This document shows positions 51,060 to 62,828 of a stretch of 64,000 bases of DNA, piece after piece. The notes beneath the pieces are model-generated. The model made no database searches and was not told the origin of the DNA. It saw nothing but the letters and a program-made list of their open reading frames with translations. The position numbers and the translations under genes were made by a program. Source of the DNA: Acanthochromis polyacanthus (taxonomy: Eukaryota > Chordata > Actinopteri > Pomacentridae); contig NC_067131.1 of NCBI RefSeq assembly GCF_021347895.1, positions 31,405,411-31,469,410 of the forward strand. The letters run 5' to 3'. The first letter of the stretch is position 1; each line of letters starts with the position of its first letter.

Positions 51060-53512
51060 TCAGACCTTCTTGGCTTCTCCTTCAGAGATGATGTACTCTG
51101 GAGGCGCTTTCATGAAAAACTCCGTCCAGGACCCGTCGTAGATACAAACCCCGGGGTGTCCCAGCAGGTGAGCAGCCAGAGCTACCTGACAGGCCGTAAT
51201 ACCTAACGCACACGTAGCCCACAGAGGCTTCTGGAGGTCCACACCTGCCTCCTGGAACATCTCAGACAGACGCTCAGCTCCATGCAGCTTCCCACTGTCG
51301 TCCAGGAAACTGGTGAACGGCATGTTGATGGTTCCAGGGAAATGTCCAGGTAGGACGTCTGGAGGACAGACAGCAGGACGGGGTTAACCAGACAGAAACC
51401 CTGGCTGCACTGAGCATGCTCACAGGATGGAAAGTCAACCTGCTAGCATGTGTTGAACAGAGCTGAAGTAGACTAGAAAAGTCAAATACAGTCAGAAACT
51501 AAAGTTTATATCCACCTGTAGAGTCCATGATTATCATTCGGTCTTTAGTCTCCAATGACTCCTGGAACTCTGAATTTATGATGGAACCACTGAAACATGA
51601 AGGTTTGGTGTTCCTGAGGTTAAAAAAAATCTAAGACAGTCTGAAAACAATCCTCAAAAAGTCTAAAAAAAACGCACCAACATCAACCCTAACCAGTCCA
51701 AAAAATGCTTAGAACCAGCCAGAATAGTCTGAAACCTAAAACCTAAAAAAGTCAAAAACCAGTAAGACATCAATACCAAAACCAAACCCAAAGTACTCCT
51801 AAAAAAGTTCAAGACCCGCCCAAGACCGTTTAAACCAGTCCTGATCCAGGACCAGATCCAGAGTAAAACAAATCCTAAACCAACTTTAAATCACATCCAG
51901 AACCAGCAGAACCAAGACTGGAACCAAACAGAAACAAGTCCCAAGAAAGTCCAGAACCAGTCCAACATCCAGTCTGGAACCAGTCCAGAAGCTCTTCTAG
52001 AAAGCCCCAGAGCATGATACTGCCACCTCCATGCTGGATGGTAGGTTTGGTGCTCTTGGGGTTAAAGGGTTCTATTTAAACTGGTTCAGAGTCAGCAGCT
52101 GTAGTCAATCAGAATCACTCAGGAGAAGTTATGAGGTCATGAAACTAAGAAAATTAGATCAACACAACTTTCTACATCAGCAGAACTGATAGTTCACGTT
52201 GTTGTATGTACATTTATGATCCAGCACATTTTATCTTATTTCCAGAAAACCTCTAATAAATATAAACTACCGTTGAAAAGTCTGGGGTCATCCAGACAAT
52301 TCCATGTTTTCCATAAAAACTCCCACTTTTATCTATGTGCTAACATAACTGAACAAGGGTTTTCTAATCATCAATGAGCCTTTCAACACCATTAGCTAAC
52401 ACAATGTAGCATTAGAACACAGGAAATGTTCCTCTGAACCCCCATGGAGATATTCCATTAAACATTTCCAGCTACAATAGTCATTTAGTACATTAGCAAT
52501 GTCTACACATTGTTCATGTTATCATTCATTGGAAAAATCTGTTTTTCTTTTAAAAAATAAGAACATTTTGTATGTGACCCCAAACTCTTGAACAAAAGTG
52601 TAAAAATGAACCAAAATAAACGATCGTTTTTGTGTCAAAGTTTCATGTTCCAATGATTCCATCATAAACTCAGAGTTCTAGGACTCTAATGATGTTTGTG
52701 GTCTTCATAGCTGATGACTGTAAATAAAGTCCACATCAGACTTCATCCACAGACATGAAGGAAACTGTCAACAGGAAGCAGGTTTCAGCTGAAACTGTTT
52801 CTCCTCTGACTGGTTGATTGATGTAGTTTTTCTGACTGAGAGGAAATCTGAAGTTAATCTGCTGATCAGCTGATCAATAATCCTCCATCACATAGCCTAA
52901 CTGATCTGATCTCTCACCGTCTCTTGGTTCCGGTTCGGTGCCTCTGAACCGACCCTCTACTCGGGCATCCACCACCTGGACCCGCTTGGTTCTGATGTTC
53001 TCCAGAATCTCCTCGTAGGTCTTCACCCAGGACCGGTTCAGAGTCGCCCTGAAGTCGGTGCGCTCCGGCCGGCTGGACTCTGCAGTGAGCGGGCCGCCGT
53101 CAGCCATCCAGCCCCGCATCCCTCCGTCCAGAACCGACACCGAGCTGTGGCCGAACAGCCGGAACATCCACCACACCCGGGGCGCGCTGAACGAGCCGAA
53201 GTCGCTGCCGTCGTACACGACGACGTGCGTGTCGTTGCTGACTCCGAGCTCTCCGACGTACCGGGAGAAGCCGGTGGAATCCGGTAACATGAACATCAGG
53301 TCCAGTCCGGAGCTCCGGTCGCTGCAGGCGTCGAGGTCGAAGAACGACGCACCGGGAATGTGCCGCTGCGCAAACTCCGCCTTGGCGTCCCGCTTCAGGT
53401 ACGGCAAGTAAACAGAAGCGTCCAGAACTCGCAGCTTCGGACCGACCTGGTTGGTTCTGACGGCGTTTATGAGCCACTTAGTGGAGACCAGAGCTCGAGT
53501 CTGAGCCGCCAT
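51060..53512 (-). CDS. Mercaptopyruvate/thiosulfate sulfurtransferase-like, copy B
   Basis: Exons 53,512-52,918 and 51,358-51,060 join at GTGAGA/CCAG to 297 residues, the length of human MPST. Residues fall on the human MPST numbering: R188 (GRF), R197 (EPEPRD) and the nucleophile C248 (51,210-51,212). EPEPR at 193-197 is MPST-like, because TST has EPD there. The loop after C248 reads CALGIT instead of CGSGVT, so the Ser250 of the proposed catalytic triad is Leu. The His74 position is also not His (SGLDLMFML), as in copy A. The frame is intact with no stop. The enzyme would be cytosolic or mitochondrial and make persulfide or H2S from mercaptopyruvate, but the loop raises doubt about the substrate. 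Copy A lies downstream in the same orientation and copy C upstream. Confidence 0.9.
51985..52050 (-). mobile_element. Tc1/mariner trace in copy B intron
   Basis: The phrase GCATGATACTGCCACCTCCA repeats that of the remnants at 48,067 and 63,573. Only a short piece remains. Confidence 0.4.
52265..52603. mobile_element. Tc1/mariner-type MITE in copy B intron
   Basis: The ends are inverted: ACCGTTGAAAAGTCTGGGGT at the left and ACCCCAAACTCTTGAACAAA at the right. The interior (CTAACATAACTGAACAAGGG, CATTAGCTAACACAATGTAG) matches a MITE type common in fish. It has no coding capacity. Confidence 0.7.
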
Positions 53513-55769
53513 GATGGAGGTCTGATAGTGCGCACCGAGTCTGGAAACAGTCCAAAGATCTGCTGGTATCCGCTCCTCCTCCAGACCCAGAAACTGGACT
53601 TAGATTAGAGCGCACTTCTTCAGAACCGGACTTTACCGTGAAATCAGCTGCAGAAACTCAGTCACCGACCAACAGTTCTGATAAACAATCATAGGATCAG
53701 AACTCATGGAGATGCGTAAAATCGTATTTCCGTTTACTTTTACACACAGTTTACAAACAGAACCTTTCAGCTGGAGGTTCTGCTTCTCTGTCTCTTTAAA
53801 AACCCAGAAACTGTTTTATTGGCCTCAAGCCAACATACAGACTAATCTGATGGAATTTGATCGCTTTGGGACACAACTTTGGATTAACCCTGGATGAAAT
53901 AGGAGTCAGTCTGCACTATCTGGAGCTCATCTGAGCAACTTCTAAGTCATTCTGGGCATTTGAAGTTATTTTGGACAAAATGTGATTACTATGGACCGAT
54001 TTCATGTAGAACCTCCCAGATCTACTGGAGAAGAAACACACCTGAGCAACGTCTCTGTAATGTCCAGGAGTGTCCACATGAGCCATTCAACATCGGTTAA
54101 AAAATGTTTAGAAGAAGAAATACTTTCTAAAATGGCAAAAATTTACTCAAAATGTGCCCAGAATAAGTTTAAAGAAAAACAAACATACTTCTAAACAAAA
54201 ACCTTCACAAAATCACTCCAGTTTTACAAAATGCATCCAAATGTGTCCGGAATTGACAAAAAATGGACCCAAATGGATGTAATTGTGTCTAAAATCTCTT
54301 CAAATTTCTCCAAACTGACTCAAGATTTGTTCAAAGTGGCTCAATAATGTATAAAATGAGTGAAAAAAATGTCCAAAATAACAAAAAATTTTCTCAAAGG
54401 GACTCAATATTTGACTAAAATTTCTTAAGAACGTTCTCAGTCCTGGACCTATGGACTGGATCTATCTATGTCTGCATCATGGCTCCACATGAAGAACTGA
54501 ACAGAGGAAGAGAAACATCTGACTGAGAGACTTCACAAATGAACACACAGCTGAAGATCAGTGAGTTGGGCTCAGATGGAGTCCAGATGTTTGGTAGAAC
54601 CTGACCAGGACTACCACAGTGAAGCATGGAGGTGGAGGTGTGATGATCTGAGGCTGCATGAGGTCAGAAGGTGTTGAAGACAGAACAACAAGAACAACAT
54701 GTTTAGTTTCATTGAGCTCTCAGTGGAGCTGAATTTAATGTCGTAAATCTGTACTGGTAGTTTGTAATCGGACGTCGTACTCTGGAACCTTCTAACGTTT
54801 CTGTAACAGCAGTGAGGTGTTTGTAACAGCTGCTCAGTGTCCCTGCTGAGTTTATCAGGTGACATGTAGAGATGTGTGCCATCGATCAGGATCAGGATGA
54901 AGGACACTGTGAGGTTCATGTCGTTTCCATCAACTCTGTAACATCACATCTGAAGTAATGATCCAGCATGCTCCATTTAAGATCGTCTCAAATCACCAAA
55001 CGTCAAACTGCTTCTGCTCCGTCGTCTCACACTTGTCTGAAATTCTTATTTCTCCATAAAATGGATATTTATAAAGATGAATGTGAAAATCTATCTGCAT
55101 ATATCAGCTAAAACTCACCTGTCGACACAGTGCCAAAATCTGAGTCTGTTTGAGCAACAATATCTGAGGACCTACTAAAGATAAAAAGCTGAAAGTTTCA
55201 CTCATTTCTCATCATGTCACTGATTCAGAATCTGTAATACTGGATCAGGACATGAATTCTGGTTTTTGGTAATGTGCTCTCAAAGATGGAACTTTTCATG
55301 ATGGCTTCAGTTTTTTCAGATTTCAATGGGCAATTTCTAAAAAAAACAAAACAATCTTATCTCTAAAGGCCTAAACTTTCACAAATATCTATAAAAATAA
55401 AGTCCATATTTTATGACGTAAAAGTTTCAGACAGACCAGAGACGGTCAAAGCAGACGTCTGTGGAGGTTTGAGATGAAATGACACTTTATCGGTCTGTGA
55501 AGCTGCAAACTGGCTCATTTTTCCAGGTTAAAACAAATTAAACAGCAGATTTAAAATCCTGTCGTGATGGGATCTAAAACTGCAGCCGTGCCGTCCAAAC
55601 AGCAAACGTTTCATCTTAAGGCCACCAGCAGCATCGCTTACATCCCATCAGCTGACGGATCGATCACAGGTCTGATCACATCTGAGATTAGTAAAATATC
55701 ACAACTACAGCTCTCTGCTACAGGTGGTCTGGTCTAATCCAGAAGAGACTCCAGCATCATCCTGCTGCT
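53513..55769. other. Between copies B and C: promoter side of B and 3' flank of C
   Basis: Positions 54,060-54,400 match 47,600-47,850 (5' flank of copy A), and 54,425-54,625 match 50,630-50,830 (3' flank of copy B). These are corresponding parts of the tandem units. No additional gene is supported. Confidence 0.55.
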
Positions 55770-56068
55770 TCAGACCTTCTTGGCTTCTCCTTCAGAGATG
55801 ATGTACTCTGGAGACACTTTCATAAAGAACTCGCTCCAGGACCCGTCGTAGATACAAACCCCGGGGTGTCCCAGCAGGTGAGCAGCCAGAGCTACCTGAC
55901 AGGCCGTCACACCTGAACCACAGGTCGCCCACAGAGGCTTCTGGAGGTCCACGCCTGCCTCCTGGAACATCTCAGACAGACGCTCAGCTCCATGCAGCTT
56001 CCCACTGTCATCCAGGAAACTGGTGAACGGCATGTTGATGGTTCCAGGGAAATGTCCAGGTAGGACGT
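55770..56068 (-). CDS. Mercaptopyruvate sulfurtransferase-like, copy C, last exon only
   Basis: This 299-nt exon has the same acceptor and stop position as copies A and B and encodes the second half of the C-terminal rhodanese domain. Its active-site loop is CGSGVT, exactly the MPST signature, followed by YDGSWSEFF. Exon 1 is not in the window: the intron contains a 6-kb inserted element, and the repeat shared with 48,126-48,513 predicts exon 1 just beyond 64,000. By its loop this is the most likely conventional MPST of the three. The N-terminal half cannot be judged. Confidence 0.8.
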
Positions 56069-57579
56069 CTGGAGGACAGACAGCAGGACGGGGTTAACCA
56101 GACAGAAACCCTGGCTGCACTGAGCATGCTCACAGGATGGAAAGTCAACCTGCTAGCATGTGTTGAACAGAGCTGAAGTAGACTAGAAAAGTCAAATACA
56201 GTCAGAAACTAAAGTTTATATCCACCTGTAGAGTCCATGATTATCATTCGGTCTTTAGTCTCCAATGACTCCTAGAACTCTGAATTTATGATGGAACCAC
56301 TGAAACATGAATCTTTGACACAATAAATAATCATGAATTTTGGTTCTTTCACAGATTTACTAAAGTTCTTCTGAAAATATGATAAAATCTGCTGGATCAT
56401 AAATATACAAACACATTATGGTATTTCCTTAAATTTGTCCATTTCCTTCTCAGTTCAGTTCTTCTGGTTTATCTTTGACTCCTCTGAACACTATACCCAC
56501 ACTGTAAAAAGCTTACCGTAAAATGTACAGTAACTTAACGGCAGCAATGGGCAAGTAAGTTGCTGTAGTTTGTTTTACAGTAAGCTTACTGTAAACTTAA
56601 TCACAGTCCCTGTCTGTTATTTACAGTAATAATTAACTTCCTGTAATAGGGTACTGTATTTATTGTCACAGCAAACATGAGATTACTGTAACAAGCATTG
56701 CTGTCCTATTTTTATACAGTAAATTAATTAGTTGTAACATATTACACACTGTAAAATAAACACACTGTTCTTGTCACAAATGTCATTTATTTTCTCATCT
56801 CACTCAGCCTAAACATTCTTCAGACACACACATTTCCATATACAAACAGATACATACATTTAACTTTGCATTTTTCATTCTGTAAACAACAACACTACAT
56901 TTATGAACACACAAATCATTCCACTTTAAGTTATTCAGACAATGTAAAGTGCATTTCCTGGAATTATGTTTAGAATTGCATGCATATTTTAATAAACGAT
57001 TTATTGTTTGAGGAGATAAACTGACTGTACGTCTAGTGACACTATAAGGGAACAAAGGAGTTGTTGATCAAAACAATGTCATGTGTGCAAGTCTAATATT
57101 GCTTTTCATTTGCTCATTTGCTCTCTGAGCGTAGCGGACAGAGTCGTCCTAGTAAAGTTGATTCAGTTCAAAAATATTCACAGAAAGATCTTTATAGAGA
57201 GAGCCGCCATACGGAGTCGATATATATATATAAAAATATAAAATAGTTTTTACAAATAAAACTGTGAAATCCAAGCACTGGAAACAGTTAGATACTTGAT
57301 TAAAAGTGGAAATGTACAAAAACATGGAAATGCTGAATACGTCTAAACCAAGAATTGCAGAATTTCAACAACAGAACATTCACAACTAACTTTATTAATC
57401 CTGGACTTGCTGTTGAAGTACATTCCTCATCCTGAATTGGAGATTTGTTTCTGGGATGGAATCCTCTTCCTGGGCTACAGTCGACATCTGTGCAGTAGAA
57501 GAATGAAAATTATTTCATTACTGATACAGAAATTTATAGGTGAGATGAATGAGTCTATGGAATTGTAGTTGATATGGAT

Positions 57580-58469
57580 ATTGGATATTTATTGTCATTG
57601 CATTTCTGCAACAAAACTTTGTTGGCACTCCCAAAAAACAAAAACAACACAGTATAACAAACAACTGCATAAAACACGTATTAAATATATACAATAGTAC
57701 GTGCATTAGAAATACCACATTTCTACCACTATAACACTGCATAAAACAGCAGTAGCACAGTATTACAGTACACCAGTACACAACACACATGTACAGAAAA
57801 ACTGGATTTAAAGCCTCACCTGGTATTATCTGTTCTGTCCCAGCTGAATGATTCCACATGTGGACCAAGGGACCCATTTTCTCATAGCACCATCTGACCA
57901 GTACCAGTAACTTCTGCTTGAACCTTGGAGGCACACTTATCTGCTCTGGATTTATCCTGACAGAAATCTTTAAACACAAAACGCATCATACATTAAACAA
58001 GTAAAGAAGAAAAACATGGTTAAAGTGACCCATATAGTGCTATTTACTGCCCATGTCAGTGTGATACAGCCAGCAGATTTGGTCCACTAAGTCTTTCTCT
58101 GTCAAAAGAGCAGCTTTACCAGAAAATTCTGCTGGGAAAATAGAAGATTACATTACATTCTGTAACTGGGTCAAAGTCTTACCTTTCAATGTGTTGTTTG
58201 TCTGGCCTGCTTTGGTCATCAGATTCATCTCAGCAGCAAACAGCAGAAAAACGAGAGATAAAATTTACCAAAGAGACCTAGCCAACGGACAAAGCTAACA
58301 GACCTAGCCAACGGACGAAGCTAACAGACCTAGCTAACGGACGAAGCTAACAGACCTAGCAACAGATGTAGCTAACGGACCTAGCTAACGGACAAAGCTA
58401 ACAGACCTAGCCAATAGACGTAGCTAACAGACCTACCTCGCACACGCGCACACACTGACTGACGGAGTT

Positions 58470-58470
<1 letters not shown>
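57580..58470 (-). repeat. Inverted copy of the left-end repeat (430-2,035)
   Basis: On the minus strand it repeats the exon-like pieces, the tail and the VNTR of the left copy with very few substitutions. The VNTR has about six 26-bp units instead of about 36. Confidence 0.9.

Positions 58471-58473
<3 letters not shown>

Positions 58474-58524
<51 letters not shown>
58474..58524. repeat. (CA)n microsatellite
   Basis: About 25 uninterrupted CA dinucleotides. The stop-free minus-strand frame with a run of alternating Val and Cys is an artefact of this repeat. Confidence 0.95.
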
Positions 58525-58527
<3 letters not shown>

Positions 58528-59704
58528 GGGTTGCCACCTTTCAGAAAGATTGATGCTAGAGACCCATACCGGTAGCATCTGTACTAGAGGTACGGACACA
58601 TATATAAACTCAATGTTGCAGCAAACGAATGCCAACCAAAACTTCACAATAGTATTCTTTAGTACTGTATCTTGTAGTATTTTGATGCTACTCAGTGTAT
58701 GTATCTGCAAAAACAAGAGAGGTCATATAATGGGGGAGAAAAGTGGATAAAAGGGTTTAAAAAAAGTGCACCAGGATTGAACTAAGCAGGCATGTGTATT
58801 GCAAAGTCAGTAGGCTTTCAAAAGTAGCGACAGACTATTACATATTAACAACTTAAACAAAACCCTGACGTATTTTCTGCGTCTGTCAACACAGACACTG
58901 CACGTCAGTCACTTTAATGTTAGCGGACTCTGTTGAATGGCTAATTTACATCACCACAAACAAATCTCTCAATATCACAGTAAATCGAGTTTGTGTTTTT
59001 TAAATTCATGCCGAATTAAAGAGCTGCTCCTCACCATTCACGAGTGTTTGTTTCATATTCGACATCCTTAACTTTATCTTGTAAATTAGCATCCGAAATT
59101 AAATGGGAACATTTGCAATGGAGTTCGTCAGCCGCTTCCACCACTGAACGCGGTAAACTAATTAATAGGAACTGGACTTCAAGCAATTCAGACACGGCGT
59201 TTAAAAGCGTAAAAACTACAATATCTAAAGTGTGAGAGGAGACGGTGTATTTTTGGTTAAATTATACAATGTTCGCAGTCAAAGTCATTCATATAAACTG
59301 CCTGTAATGTGCAGCAAATAGTTGTTAACTGGCGCCAGCTCTACAGTGACCTTAACAGTCACTTTAAGATATCACTTCACCCACATCTCCTCTATCTGAA
59401 AGCTGTCCATGTGCTGTTTGTCTGTCTGTAGTATAAATGATGATGTTAGTTTATTTCCCGGTAGTCTTTACTCACCTTCTGGATCTACCGCCACGAAAAC
59501 GGACCAATAAGATGACAGGAGACGATGAATATTTATGAGATTCGCGAAACTTTCAATCTGGCAAATGGAAAGTGCCGTATCCGTAGGCCACAGGCTACGC
59601 GTACGGGTACGTATCTGTAGACACTATGTTTCAAAAATGAAAATAAAGGACGCCCACCACGGCTCCTCAGGGCCACAGTTCAGTAAAATTGAACAGATAT
59701 TCAC

Positions 59705-60136
59705 AGATTCGGACTTCCGGCATCAGTAACTCATTAGATGTAGGTTGTCAAACCATAAACGATGCCTCTTTCCCATCATTGTAAGGCAGACAATGTGCTA
59801 CAAGCCCAGTTTTATCAAAGTAGCTGTCTTTAAAGCTGCAGGAATAACACTGGTGTCAACTGGAGCCACTTGAAGGCTGCAGTGATTCTAGTGACAGTAC
59901 AGTGGATCAGAGTGAGGTGATTGAATATGTGTCTCTCTTCGCTGTTGCAGTGGTTTTGCAATTTTTCAGACCGTACCTGTTCCCTCCATGGACACAACAT
60001 TATTTCTGCAGCTTTAAAGACAGCTACTTTAGATAAAACCGGGCTTGTAGAACATCATCTGCCTTACAACGATGGGAAAGAGGCATCATTTATGTTTTGA
60101 CAACCTACATTTAATGAGTTATTGATGCTGGAAGTT
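59705..60136. repeat. Large imperfect palindrome (arms about 150 bp, spacer about 130 bp)
   Basis: The arms 59,705-59,860 and about 59,985-60,136 are inverted copies at roughly 90% identity. Shared phrases include ACTCATTAGATGTAGGTTGT and GATGCCTCTTTCCCATC. The cox11-intron relative (24,330-24,490) keeps only one arm, so the second arm arose by inverted duplication. Confidence 0.8.
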
Positions 60137-60143
60137 TGAATCT

Positions 60144-61235
60144 ACAATTTCATTTAGCAGACGCTTTTGTCCAAAGCGACATACAACACAAGCAAGAATT
60201 CAGACATAAGGAAAAACCTGTAGTAAGTGCATAAAGTGCTTCGAGTACGATTGGTCAAAGGTGTTGCCATCAAGTTGCAGAAGAAGTGCGAACCACTCCC
60301 CCCCAACCCCCTTTTTTTTCAACTTTGTCAGCCCTAAATAAGTGCTGGCTTTTGGACCACCTGACTTATTCTACCCCTAAGGTGGAGTCAGATTAAGTGC
60401 CTTGGTGTTCTCTAACGATTGAGTCTTCAATTGTCTCTTAAAAGTAGAGAGGGACTCAGCAGAACGCACAGAGTTTGGTAGATTGTTCCACCATTTGGGA
60501 ACAACAGAGGAGAAGAGTCTGGCTAGAGATTTGGAGCCGTGCTGGGCTGGAAGCACCAGGCGTCTCTCACATGCAGAGCGAAGTGGGCGTGAAGGGGAGT
60601 AGACCTGGATCAGGGAATCCAGGTAGGCTGGGGCCGTTCTTGTAAATGTTTTGTAAGCCAGGAGGAGAGTTTTGAATTTGATTCTGGCTGCAACTGGAAG
60701 CCAGTGAAGGGAGATGAACAGGGGAGTGGCATGAGCTCTTTTGGACTGGTTGAAGACCAGACGTGCTGCTGCATTCTGGATCATCTGCAGAGGTTTGACT
60801 GTACATGCAGGGAGACCTGCCAGAAGAGAGTTGCAGTAGTCAATGCGTGACATCACACGAGCCTGAACCAGAAGTTGTGTGGCCTGTTGGGTCAGGAAGG
60901 ATCTGATCTTCCTGATGTTGTAGAGGGCATAACGACAAGATCGAGAAACTGAGGCCACATGAACCTTAAAGGTCAGCTGGTCATCAATCATGACACCCAG
61001 GTTTCTGGCTGAGTTTGTGGGCACAAGTAGGCTCGAGTGAAGTTGGACACTGATCTGAGGCTGAACAGATGGACAAGCTGGAAAGACCATGAGTTCAGTC
61101 TTAGACAGATTCAGTTGAAGGTGCCGTTCCTTCATCCATGTGGAGATATCAGCCAGACATGCTGATCACCGAGCTGAAACTGTTGTGTCGTCAGGTGGAA
61201 AAGAGAGGAAAAGCTGAGTGTCGTCAGCATAACAG
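60144..61235 (-). mobile_element. 5'-truncated L2-clade LINE with 7-bp target duplication
   Basis: On the minus strand the reverse-transcriptase YADD motif (YADDTQLFL, near 61,200-61,226) precedes, after one in-frame stop, an open frame of 252 residues (61,135-60,377). That frame contains LNLSKTELMVFP, NLGVMIDDQLTF, CRYALYNIRKIR, SRIDYCNSLLAGLP and LHWLPVAARIKFKTL, the thumb region of L2/Maui-type LINEs. The 3' end carries the fish tail GCAGACGCTTTTGTCCAAAG (plus-strand sense). TGAATCT occurs on both sides (60,137-60,143 and 61,236-61,242). The 5' part is missing, so it cannot move on its own. Confidence 0.85.
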
Positions 61236-62504
61236 TGAATCTGTGAATATCTTTCCAACTTTACTGAACTCGGGGCCACAACCACCCAAGGAGTGGTTTA
61301 TTTAATTTTGAAATAAGCATTTAGTCATACTTAAAGCTTTCAGTGCTTTATTAACACAAAACTAAGAGTTCTGTATTGTTTTATGATCACAGGTTCTGTC
61401 TGAAAAGATGTGGCATCATTTTAAACAGTGAAACCAAACTAATAAATGTAATGACCAACCTGTGTGTAATACTGGATTCTGCAAAACAAACAACTGAAGG
61501 CAGAATACTGGACAAAGAAATTCTCTACAGATATTTTTCCATCTAAATCTTATCTTAACACAGTTAATGTATGAACTTATTTATGTGTGTATGAATGTAT
61601 TTACTGACTTATTTATTTAGTGCCGTTAACATATCAGAGTTCTGAGTGAGTTTTTCTTTAGATAGGAAAAGGTCATTATTGATCACATATAGGCTATTAA
61701 ATAAATGATATTTAAAAAAATAAAGCATTTAAAATACTATTAAACAACTTATGTATTTATTGAGTCACTAAAATCCTGTAGAGTCTACGGCCACATCAGT
61801 CTGACTATAATCATCCTCTGGTAAATTCACAACCATGTACTGATGTCTCTTACCAAAGGGACTTCAGGAGATGATTAGATGATGATAAACTGTGAGCTGC
61901 TGGTTGGTTCTCTCTGTTCTCATGTTTCTTACATGTTGGTCTCCTGATGCTGCCTTACTTCAGTCTATGAGCAACAGAAAACACAGTTTGCCCTGTACCT
62001 ATTGCCAGGGTTCCAGTCTTCCCACCAATGTCTGTACTTTTGAATACGTTTTTGCTTCTTTGGACACACCGGCTGTCACCTGACCAAACTGCTTCAATTT
62101 AACGTACAATTACAGAATAATGAAGTGAGTTACCTGCTGGAGTCATGGACAAAAAGTAGAATCTTGATGAGGGAGGTCCGGGAAACAACTTTGGAATAAA
62201 ACAGGCAGCCAGACATCTGCTAAAGTTCAGGAGAATATTAAGATGGCAGCTCCTCCTCCTTTTCATGATGAAGAACATATGTTTGTTGGAACGATGCAAA
62301 ATGTACTGCTGAAAATTCCTGCTCAAAGTTACTGTAATGTGATTTACAGTAAAAAAAATGTACTGTAAATCTGGCCTCTCAGTGAATTTTACCCATGATG
62401 CATTGCAGATCTACAGCAACTTACTGTAAACAGGTTCTACAGTAGATATTTGGTCATTTTACAGTAATATTACTGTAAAAACTACAGAAACTTGTTGCAG
62501 TGTA

Positions 62505-62795
62505 CCATCAAGCATGGAGGTGGCAGTATCATTCTCTATGGAACTGAAGCTTTACACAAAGTAAATGCAACAATGAAGAAGGAGGATCACCTCCACATTC
62601 TTCAGGAAAACCTAAAACCATCAGCAGAAGGTTGACCTTGGACACAGCTGGATGTTTCAACCAGACAATGAGCCCAAACACACATCAGACACAGTAAAGA
62701 AATGGTTCCATCAGGCTGGAATGAAGGTTCTAGACTGGTCTCCCCAAAGTCCTGACTTAGACCCATCAAGGACCTGAAGAAACAAGTCAGAAAGA
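62505..62795 (+). pseudogene. Tc1/mariner transposase remnant (plus strand)
   Basis: Frames on the plus strand contain IKHGGGSII-like sequence, then WMFQPDNEPKHTSD and VLDWSPQSPDLDP, the DDE catalytic core of Tc1-type transposases. The reading frame is broken by gaps and the ends are missing. It is the original neighbour of the insertion site of the 6-kb element. Confidence 0.65.
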
Positions 62796-62828
62796 CCACA
62801 AGTTTAGTTGAACTGCACCTGAGAGCAC

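Larger units (their letters stand above)
58527..62058. mobile_element. Second element nested in the 6-kb element (relative of the cox11-intron element)
   Basis: The left edge starts GGGTTGCCACCTTTCAGAAA, the same phrase as the end of the cox11-intron element at about 24,655-24,675. The right edge, near GTCCAAAGAAGCAAAAACG (about 62,040-62,058), is exactly where the left-end copy (1-170) loses similarity. So it inserted into the outer element after the two copies separated. It includes the large palindrome and the LINE. Confidence 0.55.
56499..62503. mobile_element. 6-kb nested element in the intron of mpst copy C
   Basis: The ends are inverted, ACACTGTAAAAAG at the left and CTTGTTGCAGTGT at the right (11 of 13 match), with subterminal TACAGTAA / TTACTGTA repeats near both. 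Copy A has the uninterrupted site (CTATACTTACCATCAAGC at about 46,091); here the same flanks sit either side (CTATACCC and ACCATCAAGC). The CACTG ends and subterminal repeats recall CACTA/EnSpm elements, but the target duplication is unclear, so the family is open. It encloses an inverted copy of 1-2,035, a second element and an L2 LINE. I see no transposase. Confidence 0.6.

Noticed and set aside
58468..58716. 82-codon minus-strand frame ending in a Val-Cys run
   Set aside because: It is generated by the (CA)n microsatellite.
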